From positions 51,676,750 to 51,740,749 of the forward strand of contig CM049318.1 of assembly GCA_026874595.1 (NCBI GenBank): a stretch of DNA of 64,000 nt, in the 5' to 3' direction. The notes under the pieces were generated by a model. That model saw only the letters and a list, made by a program, of their open reading frames with translations. It did no database searches and was not told where the DNA came from. Shown here one piece after another: positions 37,341-48,823 of this stretch. The DNA comes from Sipunculus nudus (Eukaryota > Annelida > Sipuncula > Golfingiida > Sipunculidae). A program made the translations under genes and the position numbers. The stretch's first letter is position 1. Each line of letters starts with the position of its first letter.

Positions 37341-39080
37341 GTGGTTGTTTCCATTTATGTTTTAATAAAACACTTAGTAATTCCATTATATATATATAAA
37401 GCAGACAGAAATATCTGTAAAAATATCAATACAGAAGCCAAAGAAATAGCCGGTTCCCTTAACCTAGCAGACCGCATCGAAGTCATGGCCGAGCGCAATG
37501 CTTACATTACTTTGAAAGACCACAAGGATAATTTTGAACAAAACCCCAAGTGCAGATTGATTAATCCAGCAAAATCTGAAATAGGTATCATTAGCAAAAA
37601 GCACTTGGAAAAAATTAATAGCCAACTGAGGCTGAAAACCAAACTCAACCAGTGGCAAAATACCGCACAGGTAATATCTTGGTTCAAGAAATTGAAGCTG
37701 AAACAAAAATCTAAGTTCATAAAGTTTGATATTGTTGACTTTTACCCCTCGATCACAGAAGATCTTCTCATGAAAGCCCTCAAATTTGCCAAAACCATGG
37801 TCTCCATTCCAGAGGATGTTATCAAAACCATCCTGCACAGCAGGAAAAGCTTACTGTTTAGCAACGGTAACACCTGGGTGAAAAAAGATCACACTAGTTT
37901 TGACGTCACCATGGGCAGTTTTGATGGCGCTGAAGTATGCGAAATTGTTGGTTTATACATCCTAGATATGTTGAAAAAGGAATTTGGTGTAAATGCTCTA
38001 GGCCTGTATCGTGATGACGGTTTAGGTTGTTTCCCCAACATGTCTGGACCCAAAGCAGACAGCACCCGTAAGAAAATGATCAAACTCTTTTCCAATGTTG
38101 GGTTAAAGATAACCATTGAAACTAACCTGACCTGCACAGATTTCTTAGACGTAACATTTGACCTCCAAAATGACGTCTTCTACCCTTACAGAAAACCGAA
38201 CAATGACCCTCTCTATATCCACGCACAATCCAATCACCCCCCAGCTATCATTAGGCAGATACCTATGATGATCAGTAAACGTGTTTCTGACAACTCCTGC
38301 AATAAAGAGCTATTTATGAAAGCCAAACCCATGTATGATGAAGCTTTAGCGAAAAGCGGGTTCTCAGAAAGCTTAAAATATGTTGAACCAACAGTGAAAA
38401 GCAAGAGAAACAGGAAAAGGAAAATAATATGGTTTAATCCACCCTACAGCCGTCATGTAAAAACCAACATTGGCAGAAAATTCATGAAACTAGTTGAAAA
38501 ACACTTCCCTCAACATCACAGGTACCACAGGTTATTCAACAGGAACAATTTGAAAATTAGCTACAGCTGTCTACCCAACATGTCTAACCTGATCAGCAAA
38601 CATAATATGAAGGTTCTAAATTCTGACAATGCTGTGAATGCACCCCAAAAACAATGTAACTGCCGTAAAAAAGACGAATGTCCTATGAATGGTCAATGTC
38701 AGCTGAAATGCATTGTCTATAAAGCTACAGTTAGAACAGACAATGACGTGAAACACTACATAGGGTGTACTGAAGGTGATTTCAAGACAAGATATAATAA
38801 CCACAAACAATCCTTTCGGAACAGATCCCACGCTAAAAACACTGAACTGTCTAAACACATTTGGTCACTAAAAGACAACAATATCAATTACAAGCTCTCC
38901 TGGGAAATATCTGCCAAGGCAGCACCTTACTTCTGTGGGACTAGGAAGTGTGATCTCTGCTTGTCTGAAAAGCTACTTATAGCTACGGCCCCCCCTGGAT
39001 CATTGTTGAACTCAAGAGCTGAAATTCTCTCCAAGTGCCGCCATCAAAACAAATTCACCCTGAAATATTTTAAAACCTAG
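37341..39080 (+). CDS. Penelope-like reverse transcriptase with C-terminal GIY-YIG endonuclease
   Basis: An uninterrupted 579-codon frame; codons before about 37395 are probably flanking DNA read through. RT motifs: RLINPAK near residue 73, FDIVDFYPSI near 129-138 (first catalytic Asp), MGSFDGAEVCEIVGLY near 192-207, and YRDDGLG near 223-229 (catalytic Asp pair). A basic linker (KSKRNRKRK) follows. A Cys-rich segment CNCRKKDECPMNGQC comes next, then a GIY-YIG nuclease: IVYKA near 457, HYIGCTEGDFKTRYNNH near 472-488, and a further Cys pair CDLC near 544. These are the hallmark domains of endonuclease-positive Penelope-like elements, which prime reverse transcription on DNA nicks. The usual N-terminal region before the RT fingers is missing, matching truncation. 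The intact frame suggests a fairly recent insertion. Confidence 0.92.
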   Translation: MVVSIYVLIKHLVIPLYIYKADRNICKNINTEAKEIAGSLNLADRIEVMAERNAYITLKDHKDNFEQNPKCRLINPAKSEIGIISKKHLEKINSQLRLKTKLNQWQNTAQVISWFKKLKLKQKSKFIKFDIVDFYPSITEDLLMKALKFAKTMVSIPEDVIKTILHSRKSLLFSNGNTWVKKDHTSFDVTMGSFDGAEVCEIVGLYILDMLKKEFGVNALGLYRDDGLGCFPNMSGPKADSTRKKMIKLFSNVGLKITIETNLTCTDFLDVTFDLQNDVFYPYRKPNNDPLYIHAQSNHPPAIIRQIPMMISKRVSDNSCNKELFMKAKPMYDEALAKSGFSESLKYVEPTVKSKRNRKRKIIWFNPPYSRHVKTNIGRKFMKLVEKHFPQHHRYHRLFNRNNLKISYSCLPNMSNLISKHNMKVLNSDNAVNAPQKQCNCRKKDECPMNGQCQLKCIVYKATVRTDNDVKHYIGCTEGDFKTRYNNHKQSFRNRSHAKNTELSKHIWSLKDNNINYKLSWEISAKAAPYFCGTRKCDLCLSEKLLIATAPPGSLLNSRAEILSKCRHQNKFTLKYFKT

Positions 39081-39773
39081 CATTCGTACTAATATTCAGC
39101 GTGCCCCCTTAACCCCCCCCCCCCCCCCAACGAGGATCCGCTGGGCAGACTCATTTGTTCAGGTAGTTGTTCTCTCACTGCTGGCTCGTGGAGTCCATTG
39201 GATGACAGGAAAGTTCTACTTTATCCTGGTCTAATGGGCTTTACGACCTTCAGCTAGGAGACTTGCACCACTTGGTATGGGTATAGTATATTTGCCTTTT
39301 ATATTGTATATTTGCCTTGTATATTGTGTATTTTCACAGTATATGTGTATTTTTGTCATATCATATGTATACTACTGATATGTTCACTGCTTCCTAGGCC
39401 CTATTAGAAATCATTTCAATATGCTGATTGAGCATCCTGGTTATATCTTTGTATTATATTTACTATTTACTACATTATTTAACCTCTTTGCCCTGCCCTG
39501 TTATGTTCCAGTATCGCACGTGTACCCCGACCAATCCTATTGTGCACCCGAGAACAATAGGATCAGTGTCAGTCTTTCACATGCCCCCCCCCTCCCGACC
39601 CGAATCGCACAAAGCATAATCTCGTAATCTCGTAAAGTCTCGGCTTTTCAAACCACGACGTTAGCTTCATTCTAACCACATTCACCTGATGATCGGGTCG
39701 CATCCCGTGAAACAGTCTGTTGTGAATTAACAGTGTTGTTTTTCTTCAGAGTTATATATATATATATATATAT
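37395..39773 (+). mobile_element. Penelope-like retroelement, 5'-truncated
   Basis: The element spans a reverse transcriptase/GIY-YIG ORF, a C-rich 3' segment with C18 near 39113-39128, a candidate hammerhead ribozyme at 39680-39727 and a terminal (TA)n at about 39754-39773. A short (TA)n also sits at its left edge (37387-37398), where the ORF's conserved sequence begins abruptly. The family is known for 5' truncation and for carrying hammerhead motifs in its terminal repeats. The left boundary is inferred. No upstream terminal repeat copy was found, so the element is incomplete. It lies between the two receptor genes. Confidence 0.85.
39680..39727 (+). ncRNA. Candidate type I hammerhead ribozyme
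   Basis: Reading 5' to 3': stem I strand ATTCAC (39680-39685), conserved CTGATGA (39686-39692), stem II CGGG (39694-39697) with loop and CCCG (39704-39707), conserved GAAA (39709-39712). Stem III is ACA (39712-39714), loop GTC, TGT (39718-39720). The cleavage base is T39721, then stem I strand GTGAAT (39722-39727), the perfect complement of the first. All invariant core bases and an NUH (GUU) cleavage triplet are present. One weakness is a U-U opposition at the base of stem II. Very short stem III is typical of hammerheads described from Penelope-like elements. Position after the ORF and before (TA)n fits a terminal repeat. Confidence 0.72.
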
Positions 39774-40436
39774 ATCTTTCCCCAGTCGAGCTTAACCATG
39801 GAATTATATGGCACTTCGCAAAGTATAACTGTACCCAAACCCGTGTTAGCAATTACACAGTATCATTTTTAACACAACCTAATTTAGCTTCAGTCAAAGA
39901 ATAGCTTGTGATAACATCAGGTTTATTATAAATATTGTGAATCCTCGTTAATACGATCATATTTACAGAGACATTCATCTAAGCAACAAAGTGCAAACCG
40001 ATAATTAATACAGCAAAACCTGCTAATACCACAAGCTTAAGGCTTACACATCTGAAAATGGTTGTTAACTGGACCAAACATGGTGGTTTAGTACAGTTTA
40101 GTATGTGTATTTTATCATCGCGTTGTTAATAAGAACTGGTTTTCATTTAGCCTCATCGTTATACTATGCATATAGCATGTCGTGTTCTACTTTTATGAAT
40201 GCATGCGGGATTATATCAATAAAGTATGGTTTATTACAACTTTTCTTGTGTTCCTGTATGTACCAAAGCGTATGATTGATAAGAAATGGAAAAAGTTAGT
40301 TATTCCTTTGAAAATGGACTTAATTCGTCGTTCTAAATCCCTTGTCGATGATAGACAAGTAATGATTCTACTCGAGAACGATTCCAGGTAAACTAGGCCC
40401 AGTTTAAGGTCGTTGGGAAAATTGTATTAAAGCTCT
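39774..40436. other. Intergenic, no gene recognised
   Basis: A 69-codon open frame at 40182-40391 has a hydrophobic start and charged end and finishes next to a possible GTAAAC donor. It resembles no family I know, so it is not called. Confidence 0.45.
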
Positions 40437-40438
40437 TA

Positions 40439-41283
40439 GTCCGTGGGCTGGTGGGACCCACCTTGACCCCTCCCCATCAATCAGCCAAACCTACTTTCTC
40501 TTATTGCAATATACCTATACTTTGATTTTCAGGATGTTAAGATTACATAAACTGGGACTCCGTAGTGGTTCTGGGGTGTTATTTGAACTTTGCCAACTGA
40601 AAATGTGGTCACACATGTTAGGTCGTAGGGGAAACGTAAGTTACCATAACTCCAAATATATGTGACATAGAACATATTACTTAATATTACATATTACATG
40701 GTAATTTTACTTTCCCTATCCATAACTTGGAGTTTGCAGCAATTAATTACCTTAAAATTGTACCTTTATCATTTGATAACGCTTATTTGTTTTGAGTAAT
40801 CCTTGAACTTGTGTGAGCCAAAACTATCTAAAGACGTATGTTATAAACCCATTTCATGCCTTAATTAAATGATTTAATATGTTTTCAGTATACATAGTAA
40901 TGAAGAGTCATTAGTTCCTATATTTTGGCCAAGGAGAAAATTTCATGACCTTTTGACCCCTGATGACCTCAATACTGACCTAATTTGCATATTCTATACA
41001 TCATCTGAAAGGGTTTTGCAAGAGAAACAATATGATGGGTCATTTGTTGTTCTGTGTAACATATATTTGGAGTTATGGTAACTTACGTTTCCCCTACGAC
41101 CTAATATGTGTGACCACATTTTCAGTTGGCAAAGTTCAAATAACACCTCAGAACCACTACTGAGTCCTAGTTTATGCAAAGTTAATATCCTTATAATCAA
41201 ACTATAGGTATATTGCAATTAGAGAAAGTAGGTTTGGCTGATTGGTGGGGAGGGGTCAAAGTGGGTCCCACCAGCCCACGGAC
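40439..41283. mobile_element. Foldback element with 236-bp terminal inverted repeats
   Basis: Arms 40439-40674 and 41048-41283 are inverted copies of equal length, with mostly scattered substitutions. They begin GTCCGTGGGCTGGTGGGACC and end inward at TATGTGACATAGAACA or its complement. The 373-bp interior has no coding sequence. Each end is bordered by TA, compatible with a Tc1/mariner-type TA target duplication. It is therefore a non-autonomous DNA transposon (MITE or foldback type). No transposase of this family is visible in the window. Confidence 0.85.
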
Positions 41284-41289
41284 TATATG

Positions 41290-41696
41290 ATTCCTTTTAC
41301 ACGGTCGCCGTTGCAGATACAGTCGAACATATGATATTACGAAGGACTGATTCCTTTTATGCGGTTGCGGTACTTGTCTGACCTGTCATCCGACATTTTT
41401 TTTTTGTCGGATCATGTAGCGACCGATGCGACAAAAAATTTCTAAACGGATTGGGTCGGACAAGGAATCCCGTTGAATTGTCTATAAACGTCACATTGGG
41501 GTTTCCCCAGGATTATAACGTGTTTATCCGTATATGCCACGAAGAAAAACGTTTCCGCCTGAAAGCATCGATTTAAATTATTGTGAATATGGGAAACATT
41601 TGTCTGTCATTCACTGGTGAGTGGTCTATCACATACATGTATATGTTTCGATTGAAGTGCCTGGTTTCCTATCTTTTACTACCACTTTCACAACGC

Positions 41697-41744
<48 letters not shown>

Positions 41745-44700
41745 TACATATTTATTATATCATATATACAAATATCGTTTTATCCGCGACCGCATATAAG
41801 GAATCGGCCTTGCCGTAACCGCAACCGCAACCGCATACCGCGGCCGCAACCGCAACCGCGTAAAAGAAATCGTAGCTTAACGTCCACTTGATAAAATAAG
41901 ATGCTAGCAATCTCCTAGCCATCATTGGAAGCAGACCCCCCCTCCCCCCCCCCCCCAAATGGACTCAGTGCAAGTGAGTGGAAGCCCCCCCCCCCCCCCC
42001 CCCCCCCCCCGGACGTTTGCAAGAGTTCCATGCAAGATTCGGTACAGAGTGTATGACCTTGAAATTAGGTCAATGTCTAGAAAAAATATAACTGGCAAAT
42101 CTATCCCTTATAAAAGCCATTGAACCCAAAGGTCAGGTTTAAATAAAACCTCCACCGCAAACACGGGCAGAAGAAAGGGAATATATAGAAATATATGGAT
42201 AGTTTTTTCGGCAGGTGTGATAATGGAAACGTCTATTTGCTTGAAATTTTTCAAATTTCTTTCTCCTTGATTCCTCAACTTTTTTCGTATATCGTGTATT
42301 TGCATTTATTGTGTCAGACACGTTGATGAAGTGTATTAGTCAACTGCAAAAAATCTAAAATTTTGAGACGGTAAAATGTTTTAGACTGATTCCAGCTTTG
42401 ACATTTTGTATCATATAAGTGAGTTTTTTTAAATAATATAACATGAGTTTAAAGCCTACTATTTCATCATTTGTTTACATCAGAGAGGGGGATTTGGATT
42501 GACACCCACCCATCTAAATATCCAATTTATCCGGCCAACTCTAGCGGTATTTTACCTCTCCGACGTAGGAGAGTCTATAGACCGGTCAGGATGGCACCGT
42601 GGTATGTCGAGTACCGCACTGTTCATCTCGATGAGGATTCAACAATTTTTTATTACTTATTGACAACGCCTCATGGACTCCAAGGACGCTTTCACTAAAA
42701 ATTAATCTGATAGTTAGACAAGTTGTGCACTTTCAATTTGCGGGAATAAACTTATAACTCCGCATATCGGTCAATCATGCTGCATGATTGTTGAAATTCT
42801 GGCCGCATGCAAGCATGTTTCGCAAGGGTTATAAGGACGATAGCCAGTCTGCACGCGGCACAGGAAGTAGATGGTCAAGAGAGTTGGGATTTACACTTTG
42901 GGTCGTACGTTCACATATATTCTTTACTTAATACTTCTTCCTTCGAGGCCTAATGTTAAGGGTATATGTTGTTTACAATACGATGCAATAGCCAGATACA
43001 TGGCCGTTACAGTGCATTTTCCCGTATGACTTGTGTCACACCTGAAGTAGGCCTACCTAAAGAATATAGATACTTCCACATACTTCTTACAGTTACGGCT
43101 ACAATCAGGTTGTTCCTTTGAAATTTTCCGAGTTTAAAACAGTTTCCTACATTTTATTTTATAGACAGCTACGTCTAGTTAGCGGATGTTAATTTAGCAT
43201 CCCTTTATCCCAGGCCGGCGTTGGTTGTCTTGGATGGAGCACGGGAATAATATCCGCGAGGTCGTGAGAACGAATCTCCGCCTATGCAGGAGTAATACAC
43301 AATGCCTGGTTGACGCCTAAAATAGCTCGTGAAAATCCGTTACGTAGTCCGAAACCGGTATGGGATTCTGCAGATTACTTAGTAAAAAAGATTTAAAAAT
43401 TCAGGCAGTTACCAATACCAAATAAAACCTTTAATAAAATATGCCTTTCTTCGGTTGGAATAAGTATGAGATTCCATTTTCTTCCCTTTTAACTCTTCTT
43501 ATTCGAATGATACTGCTTCTTTCAGTGTGCGTGAGTGTCCGTGTGTTCACCTGCCGGTATCTGATTGTCAGTTTTCAACCACGGCCATCTTCGTACTATC
43601 AAGGCCCAGCTACGCTTTCAGATACCTTGCTTCATCAAGCCCCTGTGGCGTCTATTTCGTAAATAATGAACAAACCTGCATGTATTCCGGCCAAAATCAT
43701 AACTGTCAGTAATATATAAGGAACCAAATGTATACAATAGTGTCTGAATAATAACATATTCACCTGAAACGAGTAAGGTTTACAAACCTTTATTTGATTG
43801 ATCAGACTATCGATGCCCTTCTAGCAATGTTAAACGTTTGATCTAAAAATAACAATGGATGTGATTCTGCCGTTGCAAAGAGGATGTGACCGCGAGTAAT
43901 TTGATTGGTTCCAGTTCCTTTTTTCTTATTCATGAAACACACCAAAGGGTTGCGGCCAGAACCTGGCTAGTGGGAAAATGACTATGAAGATATCCGCACT
44001 TGGTTCGCGACTATAATTTTGGTTATACTACAACCAGTTTACGAAAGTCTGAAAGTGACACGTTTTGCGTCCGCAATGTAGCTTATAAAAGTATAAATCG
44101 GTTTGTTCAATGTATTGTGAGTTTGCTGTCCGTACATGGTTTGTAATCTTATTTAATCAGTTGCAAAAACGGAACAATCTCTCTCAAAATGCATTGAATC
44201 GTCTCATCCTAATTGATAGTTCAAAACTGTTTGCCCCAAGAAGGCTACAAATGGATTTGTCTGTACTCCCTAGGAACCTGACTAAAGTAAATTGCACCGC
44301 TGTAGACAACCTTTCAACGGACTACATTAGACCGAACTGATGTAGATTAGTGGCCTAATCGAATCGGAATTTCCAAATCACGATCCGGATCATGTCAGTG
44401 TGCAAATACAGCCAATGACCCCCTTTAGCTTGAGCGTAAAGATAGTAATCAATAAAAAAGTCATATTCTTCGGGTCTCGTATATCATTCCCGCTACCCCC
44501 CCTTAAGACATATCTGAACAAACTTCACATACAGACGCATACGCTTTTGGCTCCATATTCGCGGGGTCAACATTTCGCTGTTTCCTCTTTTTTCGATGAT
44601 TAAATTTTCTTGATTTCACCATGCATTAACTTTAATACCTCAAGTTATATTAACCATAAAAAACATAAGAATTAGACCAGGACCTAGGTTTTATAATTTA

Positions 44701-45750
44701 AAAATCTGATATATTTAATAATAGGAATCTTTAATTTAAAAGTATCATGCATGATCTAGAATTATTTATAGCATCATTGTTTTTCTAAGCGATGGGGTCT
44801 CTTGTTCATGAAGGTTTGATTTTGGCGACAATTTCTCTTTTTTGCCAATATTGCAAATTCGAAACCCTCTCGGACATGTAACCATAGTATCACTTTTTAT
44901 CAGCACTATAATAACATCCAAAGTTGTGTAAGATGTTCCTGCCCCTCGGTATATTAATAATGAGAAAATAAAATATTGTTTAGTGCGAGTACAGCATTTG
45001 TTAAGAAAAAACAAAACAAACAGGAGGACAAATGGAGCGGTGTTCGAGATTCGTACGGTAAAGCTATTTCCCAAACAGAATATATTATGAATTATTGCAT
45101 CCCATGGCAGCACGCATGATAAACTTGCAGGGGGCGTATACCATATAATGTCCTCAGACGGGTACACACTGGTATTTTATGCGGGGCTGCGGTAGCCTGG
45201 TACCTTGCTTACCAAAACGGAATAGTGATGTTATCAAAAATAAAAGCACGTGTCAATCATATTAGTACCAAAACTGTACTGTATTGGCTTTTCGCGAAAT
45301 CGAATCTGGAACTTTGATAACATTTTTCAATAACTGACAGTTATTTATTTTCCAGACTTGGGATACAACAATATTGATATCTTTAGTAAAAAAACAATGA
45401 AATGTTATATAATATATCCCTACTTGCAGGTCCATATTCATTTGATGAATTTATCATAATTGAGTATTAGGCGTCTTAAAATTAATTAATCAGAAAATGC
45501 CAAAAAGATCTTTTTTTAGATGAACTAAAATTTAACAAACTCCTGTTACAGTTTGGATTGCTGTTTCTAGATATTTGAAATAACGGGCTTTTTAAAAACT
45601 CTAAATTTTACCAAAAGTTGAACCTTTTGTTCAGTTAGAGTCATTTGGGCATATCTTATATTAGAGAGTAAATTATACTGTAGACCTATGACATTAGGTC
45701 TATGTTACGGGTTGACATAAAAGCGGACCGAACTGTCTCTCTATCGAAGC
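41290..45750. other. Intergenic, no gene recognised
   Basis: It contains (TA)n at about 41700-41742, a short array of CGCAACCG-like words at about 41786-41862, a C26 run at 41985-42010 and ordinary AT-rich sequence. Open frames at 44110-44340 and 44766-45167 lack family motifs and splice-compatible extensions. Confidence 0.5.
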
Positions 45751-45754
45751 TTGC

Positions 45755-45850
45755 TTTGCTAGCGAAGCGGTTGATACGCCGGACTTGTACGCCACCGATC
45801 TGGGCTCGAAACCGAGATCGGCCCGGGATTTACCCCTGAGCAATTTGTCT
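45755..45850 (+). mobile_element. Possible tRNA-derived SINE head
   Basis: TAGCGAAGCGGTTGATACGC resembles an A box with D arm, and GGGCTCGAAACCG, 33 bases further on, resembles a B box. No complete cloverleaf closes and no second copy was seen, so this is a weak call; it could be a tRNA pseudogene. Confidence 0.4.
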
Positions 45851-47174
45851 TCGTAACAAAATGGCATAACATCTTTTTTATCTGTTGTCAGCAAAACGGA
45901 TACCAGCCCAGCGAGGACCGAGCAGAGCCAATGTTGTATCATTTGTTTTGACTGACAGCACACTGGCCCGCTAACCCGCGTGCATAGGCTACAGGCTCAC
46001 ATAGAAATGCCCGACATGCCGCCGGTATAGGGTCCTATGCACTTTTTACTGGCAACGGATACAGAGCTTCTATAAAATAAATGTCATAACAGGATTACGA
46101 AGCGGGAACAAAGCTTATATGATAAGAGCACAACAATGCGTTGTTTAGGCCACACTGAATAAAACCTACCCCGCAACTCTTTCGATCATCTTAACTTGAA
46201 CGAAGTGTATATAACAAAAGCAGATTCACAGTGAGTTGTCAGGTTAACACATTCATGCCTACCCACATATCGCGAGGCGTATAGCACCTGTAAAACAAAT
46301 CAAAGTTGGAGCAGACATTTACGTAATGATCAACTACTGTCTGTATTTTATGTTCAGGGACTAATATCAGGACAAATATCTTCATGGAATCGCGACTTTT
46401 TGGTGTGTGTACCGGCTGATAGTTCGAGCAACAATTGATATAGGTTGGACAAAAATTTTATCAAAGGTTTCTCGCCTCAAATGGATTTATTTATGGTATC
46501 TTAGTGCTCAAATGAAACAAGACCAGATTCCATCCATTGCAATGTGACCTTGTTCTTGATGCATGATATGTACATATCCTGACCTCAGATGTACCATCAG
46601 ATGTATGGCCCCTCTAAAGTTATTTAGAAATGACATCCTGAATGCGTTTCTGTCACTTTCTTGCCCAAACATGCCGTATCATGGGAATTGTAGCTTTTCT
46701 CTTCCAAGTTTGACATTGACCTTGAACATAAGTCATGGTATCTGCCTTTATGGCCTCAGAGGTATCACCAAATGAATTAGCATCCTAAAGATAAATGAAA
46801 ATGATACTTGAGATATGTTTTAACAACACTTTATGGAAAAAAGATGCCAACTCATGGCGAGGTTGGCTTTTTCCTCCCAAATTTGACCTTGACTTTAATG
46901 CATGATATGTATCTGTTTGGCCCCCGAAGTCACCAAATGAACAGACATTCTAATGTAAGTTGTTAATGACAATATTAATGTATTTCTATATCACTTAATC
47001 AAGAAATTGTGGTTATTTAAATAGTTCATCTCTTAAAATGGCGGCCATCTTCGATTTGGAATGAAAATGACACTTTGCAATGGAAAAAACACAGATGTAT
47101 CACACATATTTTTTTATATTCATAAATATTGCAAACATGTCAAATACTGTCTAAATATAACTTTATTTATTTTC
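45851..47174. other. Non-coding with weak internal repetition
   Basis: The words TGACCTTG, ATGCATGATATGTA and TGGCCCC recur in order near 46550-46610 and 46885-46925, suggesting an old duplicated unit. No gene was recognised. Confidence 0.4.
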
Positions 47175-47388
47175 ATGAATTGTAAAACTAGTTATAATAA
47201 CTTATACGAGGCACTATCAGTGACTCGGATGTTGGCGCTCGGTAGTCGGTAAGAGTTGTGGACACCGGAGGACCCGGAGAAAACCTTGGACGGGTCACTA
47301 CAACCCACTCTCACAGCCACGCCAGGAATCGAACCCGGGTCGCCGGCGGAGAGGGCCGAGCGCTTAACCACCAAGCTGTCCAGGGCCA
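47175..47388 (-). mobile_element. tRNA-derived SINE, family 1, copy 3
   Basis: On the minus strand: CTGGACAGCTTGGTGGTTAA (A-box region), CGACCCGGGTTCGATTCC (strong B box), GTGGGTTGTAGTGACCCGTC, GTTTTCTCC, CCGAGCGCCAACATCCGAG and a GTTATTATAACTAG end. This is the best-preserved tRNA-like head of the family. It lies about 370 bp upstream of receptor gene 2. Confidence 0.85.
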
Positions 47389-47760
47389 AATACAGTGATG
47401 GCTAACCGGGATTCTAAACACCAGAATATGAGAAGATTACATCTGTTTGGTATATGGTTCATTGTTTATTTTCTTTTGTCATTTGTAGAGTTTTCTTTAA
47501 AACCGCTTTTTTTTGCATCGCCTATTCCGAGAAAGACGAAAACATACCACGTGATATAACCCATGCAGAGAGTTTAGTCTGTTTCTTGCATTAGATGGGA
47601 GTATTGCCAATTGTTCTGAAGAACAGAAGGTGATTAATAATCCAGGAGGTCATGTGACTCGTGACAACATCAACAAGACCATCTGATGGTATACAGATAT
47701 AAGCTGTTCATGGCATGCACCCTACTCTGGCTGAAATCAGGAAAATAATTACGTGACGCC

Positions 47761-48753
47761 ATGACGGGTCTTATTCTATTTCTGGTTACTATATTTGTAA
47801 GGTAAGTCTGAGGGTCTAATCTGCATACTATTTATTATTTAGTGCTTAATAAAAAATGTCTTGTCAATGTTGGTAAAATCTAGCTTTCACGAAAAAAGAA
47901 CCATTCATTTTCGAAGGCAGGTGACTGCTATAATATATCTGTAGTTCTAGCAACAAATTGAGCCTAGAATAGTTATATGCTAAAATGTAACCTAAATATA
48001 ACAGACGGTGATATAATAAGTGTAATGGTGAAAATATAAACAGGATTTTCAGCATAAATTTCTTCAGAATAATTTAGTTAATAATTACTGGGTATAGAAG
48101 TGGAAATTATTAAAAAATAACAAATGCACTTTCTGTAAAACCGATGTAATATTTGCTGTGCATCTATTTTGGGTGAGTGCATTGGTCAAAGAATTATGGT
48201 CAGAAATAGAAATAAGGCGTTATATTAGGTTGAAAGTATGAATAATTTTCAACTTGATAACGCTGGTGTTTTAAAGGTGTTAAGCGGAGAAATGTGGAAA
48301 ATTATATATATATATTGTTGGTTATATTTATAGATGCAGGCGTAGAAATGTGTGTAATGATTACATGATTTGAACAATAATTAGCATTACATGCAGACTG
48401 AATTGATCGAGAAAAAAAGTAAGACACATGATTCAATGGAGAAGTGGTCAGTGTGTAAATGTTTTATAGATTGAGATATGACATGTTTAGTAAGAGAAAT
48501 GACTGTGTATTGAACGTGAAACAAAGCTAAAAAAACTGTTACCAGATAACTACTGAGCCTTTTCGGTTCAGATTAATTTTGGGGATACCCTTTATATTTA
48601 CATTGCAGGTGATATCAGTTTAAATTGTATATTTACCAAATTTACAACAGTCACTCAAGAGAAGGTTTGTTTGCGTCGGACTAATCGGAGAATTAGCGCT
48701 TTAAAAATACATAAACATGTACTATCTATCTAATTATCTATCTATCTATCATC

Positions 48754-48823
<70 letters not shown>

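Noticed and set aside
40182-40391. Membrane-like small ORF with possible donor at its end
   Set aside because: No recognisable family, no partner exon and poor start context.
47310-47388. Functional tRNA gene on the minus strand
   Set aside because: Same SINE family; the sequence after the B box continues into the SINE body.
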